Shown: in pieces, positions 39,801 through 51,955 of the stretch
How positions within the stretch are numbered: position 1 is the first letter of the stretch
How the letters are laid out: each line of letters opens with the position of its first letter
Origin: Amphibalanus amphitrite
Lineage: Eukaryota > Arthropoda > Thecostraca > Balanomorpha > Balanidae
DNA: 64,000 bases
NCBI RefSeq assembly: GCF_019059575.1
Contig: NW_024883052.1
Span: forward strand, 1-64,000
Direction of reading: 5' to 3'
Program-made: the position numbers and the translations under genes
The notes under the pieces: generated by a model
The model's input: the letters and a program-made list of their open reading frames with translations, nothing else
The model's database searches: none
What the model was told of the DNA's origin: nothing

Positions 39801-41586
39801 CCAGCGGAGATCCAATGCTCCCGATGGTCCCAACAAGATATCGCAAATCACGGGAGGAGAAAGGCAGTGCAAAGAAGCCCCACAGCGGTGGCATACGAGT
39901 CACTGCAAGGCGTGGCTACGTTTACTGACCGTAAAAGCGATTGACGGGAGGCAACTGCAAACATGTGGGCGTCTGAGGGTCAATAGATAACAGACGTGGC
40001 CATGTCTGAGTGACTGCAATCAACTGCACCCTCACGGCGATACATTTGTCGTGTGGGGTGATGTCATGGCCAGAAAATCACAGACTAGGTTTGTAAATCA
40101 CAGACACGAAAAACCGAGAGCATTTCAGACCAGCCCAGCGAGTCACTCGCATGCGATGGCAATGTAGCCGCGAGCATGCCTCCTGGAGTTACGTCATACT
40201 ATAAACAATGCCATTACGCCGATGCTATCAATTTACACCAACGGGAATGTAGTGAGTAGCGACTAGCGTGACGGGAGTGTAGCGACTTAAATTTCAAAGC
40301 TAGATATTTTGCTTTCTTGTTATTCGTCCTGCAATTGAAAGCAATTGAAAGCATTGAATGCAAAATTTCGCTAAGTTTTCTTTCTCTGCGAATAAAACGT
40401 CGATATTGCACTAGTTCGGACGATGCGGAAGGGAAAATGGCGCGTGAACCCCCCCCCCCCCCGCCCGGCCACAAGTGAACACAGATACACGTGTAGCGCC
40501 ATGAGCTTATGTCATCACTGATCTGATGCACCTTGAGGACGGAATGTGTCGTCGCGATGTGTCTCAAGTATGTGTGCTATCGGGTATCCGCCAGCCCCTT
40601 ATCGGGACACGACTAAAGCGCGCTGAAAGCCTCCGCTGCGAGGCACATTACCATGGATAGGGATCACAGAAATGGCCATCTTGCTCAATGGTGGCGGCGC
40701 ATGGAGAAGATTCATTACTAGATTCAAAAGACGGGCTCTAGGATGCCAGATGCCCCTATGTAACTATCATAACCCTGGATAATCAGTCATTAAAAAGCCC
40801 ATACAGCATTATTTTCGGTTCAGTTCGGAATGCATCACCAATCCACGTAGCTTGCCGCCTTCTTCAATATTTCCGAGAAATCAGTGAACCACATCAAGTA
40901 AACAATATACGTCGCAAGTGAATAGCATACTCATGGGTCAAGAAGTGCCATGCATGCGGAATTCGTACACATCGACATGCAAAACTAGCATCTGTTCCAA
41001 CTCAAGTGGGTTTGCTTTGCTTGTGACCCGTAACTTGTTTGCTCGGACGCCAAGCAACGCAATGTTGTCACTTTTGGTGGATGAAGCAGTTGGGGAGAAA
41101 AAAAAGACAAAGGACATTTGACACTGAAACATTACCACAAAAAAAAAATAAGAGATAAAGATGGAGATCTTTCATATCTACAGCATATGATGATCGACGT
41201 CTGCTTTCATATTCACACCATACCCATAACATTTTCAAAAAAATTACGGAGTACATCTCGTGTGTGATACCACAGCATTTCATATACGATCTACCATCTT
41301 CGTGAGGCGTGACTGCTGATCCTACTCACTGCCGGACAAAACCGGTTCACGCCAAGAAGCCGAAATAAGCTGGAGCGCCGCAAAACAGACACAAAAATAG
41401 CCAAGAGGCTCCTCCGCGTGTCAAAATAGTCCGCCAGAGTTGTAAGAAAACTTACATAGCCTCCGACAAAGTGCGTGTGTCTTAGATAATAAAGGTAGGT
41501 AACGATGCCTCCTAGCTCAACGTTAGCCAAGTCCCAAGACTAATTTTCCAGTAACAACGTGACTCGATCAGACCAAGCCGCGACGT

Positions 41587-41669
41587 CACGTGGCTGATCA
41601 CGTGGTCCACCGCTGAACGGTTGAGCTAGGTCACGTGCTGGCAGCAGTGATGGATGCACTTGTCACGTG
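41587..41669. promoter_or_regulatory. Cluster of four CACGTG E-boxes
   Basis: CACGTG is found at 41587, 41599, 41632 and 41664. The first overlaps a GACGTCAC half-CRE. Family knowledge: bHLH factors such as USF, MYC/MAX and CLOCK/CYCLE bind this hexamer. Four within 83 bp in CaMKII intron 1 is far above the chance rate of about one per 4 kb. Confidence 0.4.
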
Positions 41670-42080
41670 GTTGGAAACTAGACCTAGTGAAAAACAACCA
41701 CCAGTGACGGTAGGTACAATAGAAAAAAGGCGACGTAACGGTTCATTCACGCGACGAGAATGCTTAGTTGTGGCCATAGCATTTCACTACCGATGAATAC
41801 GATAGCTTGGACTGAAAGTGTTTCATGTCCATAGGTGCAGACAAGTTTTACCAACTTTTCATCGTAAAACAAGCGCAGCTGATTTAACCACCAATTTTCA
41901 GAGACGAGCTCATAACTTAAGCCCCCGACCAAAGCATCCACCTTATTATGTAGCCAGTGAAACAGATCTGTAAAATGCACATTCCATGACCAAACACCCA
42001 AAAATAAACAAAGCAGGGACCGATACTAGGGACCTGATGCGAGACAGCCAGGTGTCCTGTTGTTTGTCACATTGACAGCT

Positions 42081-42366
42081 ACCAGATGTGCTACAGAAGG
42101 GGCTGGGTTCAAAGTTCAAACATAGTTAGATAAGCCTTAGAGGGGCAAAAGCTCTGCAATAGCCAGATGTGCTAGAAGGGGCTGGGTTCAACATAGTCAG
42201 ATGTGCTACATAACAGGCAATAATCACATGTGTCAGAAGAGGCTGATTTCAAACATAGTCATATGTGCTACAGAGGAAGCTAGACTCTGCAATAGCCAGA
42301 TAAGCTAGAAGGGAACGGGTTCAAACATAGTCAGATGTGCTATGGAGGCCTGGATCTGCAACAGTC
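42081..42366 (+). repeat. Degenerate CAGATGTGCTA minisatellite
   Basis: Units of about 35-75 bp with CATAGTCAGATGTGCTA and GAAGGGGCTGGGTTCAAA motifs, five to six copies in CaMKII intron 1. Confidence 0.75.
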
Positions 42367-43574
42367 ACAAAAAAATCCCGAAAAAGTCAAAACGCCCACA
42401 GGCTCTGAGCTGAATTTAGAGCTTCACTATAACTTCCGCGACCTCATCGACCTCATCATGCCAGCTAACAAAAAAATGGACATATCTGTCATTTTGACAA
42501 TGATAAAACAGGGCGTCTATTCTTTAGTATCCTCTCATCAATCGTATCAATCCTCCTCTTGTCAATCGAACAGTGCGTATTACAATAGCCCACAGTGCTA
42601 GAAAAGCAAATGGGATATCAAACGCATTTAAATGAGACAAAGTGCCGGACTAATCGAACAATTAACAATCCACAGGAAACCCGGGCGGTAGCGGAGCTGG
42701 GAACCAAAACAGCGCGGAAATGGAGGCGATATGATCTAGTGGAAGAGGGGACCGCTAGGGGTAGGGGTTCACATGTGGCACAGGTGTTCGGACCGGGTGG
42801 CACAGTTGTTCGGGCCGGGTGGTACAGGCTGATGGGAGCGTATAGAAGAGGACCTCACCGGTGCGCTGAAATTTTGACAGGTGAACCGCTCACCGCTGCC
42901 TGTAAAATGCATCTGGCATATAATTTATGATGGAGAATTGAAATTAAGTGAGCGTGTATGAGGGTGTAAACTAATCGCTGTGCTTAGATGAAGAAGGCAA
43001 AGATACAAAACATTAAGCTTTCATATCATTCATTCGCTCATTTCGGGCTGCGGAGATTCCTCAAAGGAAGTCCAGCAGTGAATCACTGCATCATCTACAC
43101 AAATCATCCCTACGAACAAACTCTCCGGCGCCAAGTGAACACCATCCGGGAGTTCTCCATCGCGCCACTTCACGTCGCTCCCACACAGCGCTGCGCCGGA
43201 TATGTCGTCACAGAGTTTGACAGCGGTCTCGGGATTCCAGGAGCGAGAAGGTTTGAGAGTGGCAGGCACATGGCGATAGGAGGGCTTCAGCACGTTTATC
43301 ATACCAAACAGCGCACAGGATGCTGAGAAATTGTTCCAAGAAACGCAGAACTTGTGTTTCGTAATTTGGTCAAACTAGAACAGTTTATATAACAGATTCC
43401 AATAAAGATATACGGGAGTGGCTGTCTCTCTTGAAAAAGCTTGCATTCTTCTATGGACAGAAATGGGTGCATTCGTGTATCAAGCCATCAACTGATCACA
43501 CTAGCATACTAAATCATACGAAAGAAACCGTAACAGCCGCCACATGCCCGCTCGGTACCCACATAAATCACCAG

Positions 43575-43603
43575 TGACGTCACTAAACCGTGCAGTGACG
43601 TCA
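43575..43603. promoter_or_regulatory. Paired full cAMP response elements
   Basis: Two perfect TGACGTCA octamers (43575-43582 and 43596-43603) lie 21 bp apart inside a larger inverted repeat (CCAGTGACGTCACT and its complement). They are 0.8 kb upstream, in transcript direction, of the alternative first exon. CREB/ATF-family factors bind this sequence. Function here is inferred. Confidence 0.4.
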
Positions 43604-44146
43604 CTGGCGACCTGAGGCAGCCGTGGAGTGGAAGGGGGACCGGGGAGGCTCGGGCGGCCCGCAATTATATCACCCCCGCCACCATAATTATCTCTAGCGT
43701 TTCCACAGTATGGCGTTGCTCGTGTGCAAGGCTCGGCCGACAAGAGGTGCCGGACACGTGCTGTTGCAGTACCTAGAGTGGGGAAGATGGAGTACGTGGC
43801 TCCGGTTGTAAACTTGATGCACTAGCCGACTTAAAATGCATGCCTGAGCATAAATGTGTGTTCACTCATTAACTAGGGAAGTTTTTAGTTAGGCTAGATA
43901 CATATTTCTTCAGAATTGCGTGTGATATAGCTCTCATTTATGATTTAATACAACTAAATCATCACAAAAAGTCATGCAACGAATAATTGTATGAAGTATG
44001 GTGATAGTATCAGCTAAATGAATTGTTCAGTACATTTATTTATGATTTAATGAATTCATTTACAAAATAGTTTGTCATACTTAATTTGAGACAAACACAA
44101 AAGCCTTTTTGCGGTGTTTCAGTTATCAGGTTGCAGCGATGCTTAC

Positions 44147-44292
44147 TTTCCGATGACGGCTCCGACGTCGTAGCGCGCTGCAAACTCTCCGCTCGGATTA
44201 TAGTTGGGCGCCTCCTTTGGCGATGGTTGCTTGGGCGATACCGGCGATTTTGGCGCCAAATCTGCCGCCGCCGAGGCCACGTGTGCGAACAT
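44147..44292 (-). CDS. Candidate alternative first exon of CaMKII with a kinase beta-1 strand
   Basis: On the minus strand an ATG (context GCGCCATGT) opens 48 codons. The leader is Ala/Ser/Pro-rich with SPK motifs (SPVSPKQPSPKE), followed by EFAARYDVGAVIG and two bases of Lys before a GTAAGC donor. The F-x3-YD-x5-GK spacing equals that of canonical exon 1 (F-SDN-YD-LKEEL-GK), and the phase (2) fits exon 2, so the join reads [19 protein letters not shown] box (CCAATCAG on the minus strand, 44351-44358) lies 59 bp upstream in CpG-rich DNA. The CAMK group shares this intron position (CASK, for example), so it could instead be the first exon of a nested kinase gene. No further kinase exon was seen between here and exon 2. 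The join is an inference. Confidence 0.55.
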
Positions 44293-44350
44293 GGCGCCAC
44301 CTATGTCAGGGTCGCACGCGCTGCTGGTCAAGGTCGCGCCAAGACGTATG

Positions 44351-44358
44351 CTGATTGG
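44351..44358 (-). promoter_or_regulatory. CCAAT box upstream of the alternative first exon
   Basis: CCAATCAG on the minus strand is 59 bp before the ATG at 44292, in GC- and CpG-rich DNA. NF-Y-type boxes usually sit 60-100 bp before transcription starts, so the position is compatible with a nearby promoter but close to the ATG. Confidence 0.35.
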
Positions 44359-45869
44359 CTAGAGATGTGAGGCAGGATGATATTGGTCGGTTGCTTGTCG
44401 ATGGCGTTTTCTTCAGGCTGGACGCAACGCGAGAGGCAATCAGGCAGATGCCGAAACGTAAATATATATGCCTTTTTCAACAGTTCAGCAGAAAAGATTA
44501 CAAAAAAAGACAGCTGTAGATTACGGCCACTGGCTTTGAAAGACAGAAACCGTAAAAACGATGGAAAATTTCGATGGCAGGATCAGAGAGCTTTGGAAAA
44601 ATTCTTATAAACTGCGGAAGCCATATAAGCATTAAAGAATATGTCGATTGTCAAAAGGATTCCTTTGTATCGAACTAGGGTTAGCTCTGTAGATGAATGG
44701 TGTTTGACTGAATGAAATGATTGACCACAGCAATACACTATGAGTTCTCCGTGCCTGTCGATATGGATATTGGACGTGAATGTGGCACTGATATGTAGAC
44801 AAATTTTGGAGTGGAGGGAAAAATACATGCTCAGTAGCGTTTGTTGAACGCAAAAAAAGTCAAATATAACAACCCTTGAATGTCAAACTGACGACAGTGG
44901 CGTAGCATTGAAAATGTAACGACAGCTGATAAGGGAACAAAAATACTAAAACGCTCATTCAACCAGAATATGCAGTGGCAGAACAGAAAACTGTCACTGC
45001 ATGTGTTAATGTCAATTGTTTTCTTATAGAGCAGAATACACGGCACCGTCCACTTATCAAACGTCTACGTCAAAAGACGCCAGACAGTACACTTGCAATG
45101 AGGACACATCGTGTGCGGTCTGACCGTGTCGCTCCGCAGACTTCGGGAAATTTTCGCCACAGTGTCTAGAAACATTCCAACATGCAGCACGACCGTGCAC
45201 GATATGACTGCAGCAGAGTTGGAAAATGTCGCACCCAATACCCGCAGCTAGACTTATACAAATGGTGTCGCGTGATCCGGACACTGTTCGATGGTGCAGA
45301 CAATTTATAGCTGGCAGACAGTCAGTCTCGTCGCAATGTCGAACTCTATTTACCCTCAGGCAAAAATCTTCATAGAGAAAAATCAAAGGACTTCAAGATA
45401 CAGCATTCTTACACGAAACGGCTGGTACCGGTATGCAATATGCATCATTTGGCGATCCTATTATGGAAATGATCAGTATTCCTGCCATAGCCACTTTTTG
45501 CCGTAACTTGCAGTCTAAGCAACTACACGGTGTAGAGGGTCTGGCCAGGTTGCGAGCAGCTAGACAACCGAGAAGCCTACAATGGACCCGCGCTTGACCA
45601 GTCACCTCGATATGAATCATGAACTCCCACGCGCTGATCTAAGCCGGATAGGGTGTTCGAAGGGTGGAGCATAAGTGAGTCACCAGAGCACGTTGGCTTC
45701 GTCAGGAGGTACGGGGAGTGTCCATGAGGAGAGCCTGCATATCCTTGGTTCAACTCACTTGCCATAGTTTTATGACAACTTGAAAGGACTTCACAGTGAT
45801 TGATTCGCTTTGCCCAATCGTAAATCAAAGAGCACGCTAAGCATACCCGTCCATGTCTCGTTCCGGCGA

Positions 45870-45907
45870 TGACGTCAGCACCACTGCCGCCGCCATGGAT
45901 GACGTCA
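45870..45907. promoter_or_regulatory. Second pair of full cAMP response elements
   Basis: TGACGTCA occurs at 45870-45877 and 45900-45907, 30 bp apart, in CaMKII intron 1. They flank a GC-rich segment with CCGCCGCCATGG. Binding by CREB/ATF proteins is possible but untested. Confidence 0.35.
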
Positions 45908-48900
45908 TCGATCGATGATGCACCGTGCACTCTGCATGTGCATTGTGCAGCGTGCAACATCCATGAACTGTGCAGAGTTGACGGGCGGCAGGACGCCAAA
46001 GTCAAGGTCACTCACCAACCCGCTGGAGAAAGAGAAAAATGGAGCTAGTAAGCATCCCTGAAGACATCCTCATTGGCAAGACATGTGCACTGGAACAATA
46101 CAGCTGGAGCGACCATCTGTACAAGAACAACGCCATGCGTTTAATGTGACCGTGACTAGTCCGAAGCCCGGATATATATGGAAATTGAAACACCTTATCG
46201 GCCTCACATGTGGTTCCTCTCTTACCAATATGGACCGGTGCCAAGAACAGGGATACGATGACCTTCGCGGAATGGAGATCTCTATCGAAAATGATTGGGC
46301 GAACGCTGACAGGGAACGCAACGCCGAGAGAAGTTGATGGAGAAAGGCGAGATGGATGGCACTGCTCAGCTGAAAATGACCAGACCAGACGGCAGACTGG
46401 GTCCAATGATCAATTTCCTCCCAATGTATAGGCCATTTATAATGCTGCAGGCACCGACAGTCAATTGAGGGACCTTCCTGAGAATGACGGCAGATAGGTA
46501 GGTCGCCCTAAGAAAAATAAATGATTATCCCAGTCGCATGAAACGCGACTGGAAATTAAACATCTCGTCACCACCCACCACATTGAAAAGTTTGCTTCAT
46601 GCTGGAGCGGCAGCTACGCTTCCATACCTGAATGAGGTCTTATAGCATCACAAACACTGTAACCATCCTCAATTCTGTAAGTGACAAGTTACATGTCAAC
46701 CACGTCATATATGTTCAGTCAGTGAGGCTTGAAACAGCTTAGAATTCAAAAACAAAAACAGATGAATGATGGCAATTTGTCAAAGAGGAAGAGCCAGTTA
46801 ATATTCAAAATCATATGATAATCATAATCATATAATATAATCACATAATCGAATGGAAAGGACCACAGGGAAAAATGTAGTGGACCATTTGAATAACTTC
46901 CGTCTATTCTTAATCATTCTGGATGCATTGGGAATGCTATATCAAAATGTCCAATAAATATAGACAATCACCACAGACAAAACTACGTGAATGAATCAGA
47001 AGCTAATGTAACACAGACATGTGTAAACACATAAACCGATGCATAACTTCGTCAATGCATACGTAGGCCTAGCCGTATCAGAATCGAGAAAATCGGAAAG
47101 ATGAATCAAAATCCAACTGCGCTGCCGATCCTGCTATTAATGCCACTGCCACTGCCGCCGTCTTGCCATTATCGCTACCATCGACTCGAGGATGACGCAG
47201 CAATGCCCTGATTACAGTTCAGTGTTCTAACAACATTGAACAGGAATCCTAACTGTGTGAGGGCACAAGCAGGAATGGTTTAGGGGAGCAATGCTAGCCA
47301 CGGACAGAGCCTGGGCTCGGTTCACTGAAGTGGAAAAAGTTAAGATCAGATCGCACAGGTCTCACAACTCGCCAGACTCGCTTCCACACTTGCTCGATGC
47401 GGCGCCGCCCACTACACGCTGCAAAAGTTCTTCCAATGCGAGCTCACGGACGATGCACGAATCACGATCACTTTTGGATATCAGCTCATACCCAGCAGAT
47501 TACGCTATGCGTCGATCTCAAGCGCTTCACAATCCTTTGCATAAGCAAAGAGCCATCCGTTCTGTGACCAGCTAGAACCGCACACGAACACGCAAGACTC
47601 GCATCACTCACTCCTCATCGTATCAAGGCACCTAACACACACACACCCTTATTCGCACAAAGTGTCTGATAACCGCAACACCACCAAAAGACACCACAGC
47701 AATACCGTCGTCCACGAGAGCGATGCAGTACTACTGCAACCACAGGTCGGACTGCTCAGTGCTCGCTGTTTACGTCTGACTCGAGTCTCCATAAGCGGAG
47801 TGCGGCGGCCGCAGAGGCGATTCCAGGCCCGGGTCCGACGTCGTACTGGACACGAGCGCGCGATAGACCAGCGCCCGGAAGGACGCTTGACAGACGGCAG
47901 AAGCGGTAGAGACGAGGGTAGCGACACACAGGCGCGCATGGCGACGCATGTTATGATGGGTTGTGCGGAGTCGAGACTTTATCAGACGTCGTGGAAGCAT
48001 GGAGGGATAGTGGCGGAGAGAAGCATGTTGGACACGTAGCATCAGCCGAAAATCAAAGGTCGAAGAGAATGCAGCACATAGCAAATATGGTCGCGGCTTG
48101 CCCTAACTGTGATCGGGAGATATCGGGGAGCCGCCACTGCCCGGAACAAATGCCAAGGTTAGATAGCTAAGGGCGATGAATGGGCTGAGGGTTTTTCAGC
48201 AGACAACTGAGACGATGCAAACGGTCCAAGGCTAGTGCATGATGCCAGGCTAAAGCAAGGCCACTTCAGTGGCAATAAATGACGAACTGGAATTTCATCC
48301 TTTCAATACTTAGGTACGTGACTTGGGCTCGCGAGCACAATTTCTGCTATCCATAAAAACACACCAGCTGTAGTTATCTCCCCACAGGAGTATGTATGCT
48401 ATTGTACCATGTATGCTATTAGCCAAATAGCATTGGTACATACTTACATGCATGTTGAAATTGGGAAATGAAAGACATGTAACTTTCCTGTTACCTGTCC
48501 AATACAACTGTTTTCCATTTACCCTGGAGAGGCATACCTACCTAAAATACACCGAATTCAACATATATGAGGGCTGAGGCAATCTATTTGCTTCCAGAAT
48601 TGATAATGCCACCACTGTGTTTCATTATCACATAAAATTGATATACCTATTACCTACTGAATATTTTGGTTATAAATGGCCTTAGTTCTCTGAAGTAATA
48701 TGAGGTGGCTGTACTCTTCACAATCCACAGCAGCATAATGTAGTTGCATTAATATTTGTCCCTTCACAAAGTAAGAGAACTAAGACATAATGCCATGAGC
48801 ATTTAGCATCATATTTAGTTAGCACACAGTCCTAATATTTCCTCTCTACCAAACAAAAATAAAAAGAGCCAATGATCAGTATGTTGGAAAAAAGGATAAA

Positions 48901-49954
48901 AATAAAAATAAACACACATAAAACATGTCTTCGACAAAACTAGGCATTCAGCTTTAGCACAAGAAAGTAAAATGGCAGCAGTGAAACAAGCTGCATATTG
49001 TTAGTGAACTTGAAGGCGCAATTTTAGTCAATTACTAGTGAGTAAAAAAGCTAGGTAGTGATGGGAACTGATGACAATACTTGCCAATTTCTACTCTGTT
49101 TTACCTTTTAACGATGTGTCAATGGCAAGTCAGGTTAGTTCAACCGTGAACAATCAGCAGGTTCTGCAAACCCATGGTCTCTAAGGCTAGGTTTCATTGC
49201 CATAATACCCCATCATAACCAAACATATTCAAGATCTTCCTTGAGCACTCTTGAGAGTGCTCGGGAAGGTTTCCTCTCCAGTTTGAGCTAGCTTATCAAG
49301 AAACTTATATCCATTTGATCTTGCTCCTGCTGGTTTGATAGCACGTGCCTTGGCATACAATGCTGTTAATAACATTGAATTAATTGAGCTGAGAAGAGAA
49401 GCATATATTGTGGTGCCTGAGATAATAAACACCTAAACTAACAAGTTTGACACATCAAAATACAACCAGGTTGCCACCCTGCCCCCATCCTTTCGCTTTT
49501 TCTCTTGCCTACATCATGCAGGCTTTGCTGCCCAATGTCAAGTGCACTAGCACTGAGTTTGATATTGCCTTGACCAAAATGGTACTTGTATAAACATATC
49601 AATCATAGACATATAATTTTACACTGTTATTCAGCTTACAAAACATTGTGCAACCACCACACAGCTTCTCGGAAGTCATTCTGTGGAAGGGCATTTCGCT
49701 TCTCGAGTGTTCTCGTGGAGGGCCAACTGGGTCTACAGCATTCATGCAATCATATTACAATTTTGATGTTACACATGCTGTAAGGAATGTGCAGCCTGAG
49801 CATGCGGTCAGGGTCTGATGGCATACAGACCTCTGGCAGAGTGACAGCATTGCAACCTGGCAATGTAAAAGCTACCAACTCTGCCCATACACTGACACTA
49901 TTCCCAAATCCCTCGGGTTCATCAAAACTGGAGCAAGTGGACCAGTTCACTTAC

Positions 49955-50016
49955 TTGCCAAGCTCCTCCTTAAGGTCGTAGTTATCGCTAAATTTCGTCG
50001 TAGTGCCGCTCGCCAT
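49955..50016 (-). CDS. CaMKII: CaMKII coding exon 1 (canonical start)
   Basis: This exon encodes MASGTTTKFSDNYDLKEELG and the first two bases of Lys21, then a GTAAGTG donor. It carries the start of kinase strand beta-1 and the glycine-rich loop (LGK, followed by GAFS in exon 2). The ATG has a good context (ACGATGG). The exon ends in phase 2 and joins the 'A' that opens exon 2 to restore Lys. Family knowledge: CaMKII proteins begin with a short variable leader and then [RK]FSDNYD-type sequence, so this is the canonical initiating exon. The 5' UTR is not delimited. No convincing splice acceptor lies directly upstream, so the UTR is probably continuous with the promoter region around 50.1 kb. 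Confidence 0.95.
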
Positions 50017-50128
50017 CGTGACCACCACCCTCAAGACTGATCCGTGTCCAACTGAGCGACAGCGCCGGATTGACAGCAACAGCAGCACATTCGCCTCATC
50101 CACCGGATGAAAAAGTTTTCTACTGCCA

Positions 50129-50136
50129 CTTATAAG
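50129..50136 (-). promoter_or_regulatory. TATA-like motif upstream of CaMKII exon 1
   Basis: The self-complementary CTTATAAG lies 113 bp upstream of the canonical CaMKII ATG. It could serve as a core promoter for a leader of roughly 80 bp, but there is no supporting initiator and the true start may be further upstream. Confidence 0.25.
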
Positions 50137-51028
50137 ATAGACGAAAGCGCTGTTTGATTTTCACGAATCCCTAATAAAACAACAACACCTACACCAAGGA
50201 CAGCCTAGACTGCGGCTTCTGTAAAGGTCTAACTTGGGCGTACATGAAAGTATTGATTTCATTTATACCATTTTGTAGCTAAAGTTCTTGTCCTTTTTCA
50301 AGTCCAATACATTTTTCGTCAATTTTCAAGCACTCATATAGCAACAAACGATTCTTAAAAATAATTTATTCATATTTTTGAAAGGACATAGCAGAGACGC
50401 TTGCAAATAATTTTAATTCAAAATAATTTTACATACAAAAAGGTGTAAGAGACATGTCTGCTAGCACTTACCACTAAAATGCTGCTATATTTTCACTGCT
50501 GCATTAGCAATGCTTTGGATGCGAATAGCAACGTAAAGAGAGGATATCTATTTTTGCAGATCAATAACAATAAGACATTCAAAATGTCAATATATGCCTG
50601 GTATCCATCCTCAATTATCTTAGCATAATTCTATTTCATAGGTATCTACTGTTATATATCATACGGGGTACGGCCTTGCATACGGCCAGGCAACAACAGA
50701 CAGGTCACAGGGGCGGAGCTTCCTATACAGTTGTTGATGGGATTTTGCCCCACCAACTTTAGCTGATCTCTAAGACTTTGTTGCTTTGAAAATTAATCTT
50801 TTTCGTATTGAAGAGCTTTGGAATGTCTGTTTATTGCAAAATATTATATCGGTAATGAATATGATAGGAATTGATTTAGTGTGCCAGGCCAGTGGCATTT
50901 TATTCAACTTCATGATTGGACATTGTAGGTTTGACGACTTTTTGCCCCGCCAACTTCCCTGGAAAAGCTCCACCAGGCACCAATGACAACAGATTCTGTG
51001 AGGCAAACATAAGAACAGCCGCAGGACA

Positions 51029-51955
51029 CTTAACCCGCGAGTTGCTGGGGGGGGCGTTAAACGCCCCCACTTTTTTCGCCGGGCCATAGCATAAAAACGG
51101 CGCGCCGCAGGCGCGCCAAATTTTGAGTACCTGTAGGGAATTGATTGAAGATTATTGTGACAAAGTTTCAAAAAAATCGGTCGGAAAATTTTTGAGATAT
51201 CGAGGTTTTAGTGACGTCATGATTTCTGAGTTTTCGACCAAAAACGGCATATGTTCAAAAAATCATATAAAATCACAGAATAGACATACAGACATGCCGT
51301 AAACGCCATTAGACTGCCAATGCCATGAACAATCAAATGGCTATCTTCGATTATTGATTATCGTTCCGCATTTTCCAAAATCTTGAACTGAATCTTGGCA
51401 ATTTCTCGTGACTACTTCACGACCATGATACATGAATTTCTTAAATTGAACTTTTTGGACCAAACACGTACACATATGATAAAATGAATGTCACCATCGT
51501 GTTCTACGCCCCAAATTACCCATAAAACATGTGTCACAGGCTGCGAATGTCAGTTTTGATTTTCGGGGATATGTGCCTTCCCGGTTGACCTGACCTTGAC
51601 CCTGACCTATGCTTGACTGACCCCTACATGGAGCTGACACTCTTGTAGGCCTTATATGATGGATTGTGCACCGTTTTGACAGAGTTTATGACGAGAGGCG
51701 CCCATTGCGAAGTCCTGAAGTCAATGCCACTGAAATCCCGATTTCAGGCATTTGACCTGACCTTGAACTGACCTGTGACCTCAAAATTCAACTTTAAAGT
51801 ACTCATCTGAAGCGTCTCGTCGCGTTCTTTCGTTTGCCGCCTCGTGCGTTTCGCTGCGCCTATTGGTTCTCGAGTTATCGGCTGGGGGCGTTAAACGCCC
51901 CCCCCCCCCCCAGCAAACGGTGGGTGGCGAAATACCCCAGCAACTGCCGGGTTAA
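51029..51955. mobile_element. TTAA-flanked piggyBac-like MITE
   Basis: The left end TTAACCCGCGAGTTGCTGG and right end CAGCAACTGCCGGGTTAA are inverted and start and finish with TTAA, the target site of piggyBac transposons. Close to both ends is a GGGGGCGTTAAACGCCCCC hairpin (51046-51068 and 51884-51903). A TGACGTCA site lies at 51212. No transposase frame. The superfamily call rests on TTAA plus CCC/GGG ends and is an inference. Confidence 0.7.

Larger units (their letters stand above)
33020..49954 (-). other. CaMKII intron 1
   Basis: The largest intron. It holds a CpG-rich block (33870-34140), the 497-bp hAT-like element, tandem repeats, the E-box cluster, two CRE pairs and the candidate alternative first exon. 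37500-40400 and 46400-49900 contain nothing I can support. Confidence 0.75.

Noticed and set aside
44147-44292. This exon as the only CaMKII first exon
   Set aside because: The canonical exon at 49955-50016 is present and matches the family far better, so this one can only be alternative or belong to another gene.
49243-49262. GAGCACTC-TTGA-GAGTGCTC hairpin as a microRNA
   Set aside because: The stem is too short for a microRNA precursor.
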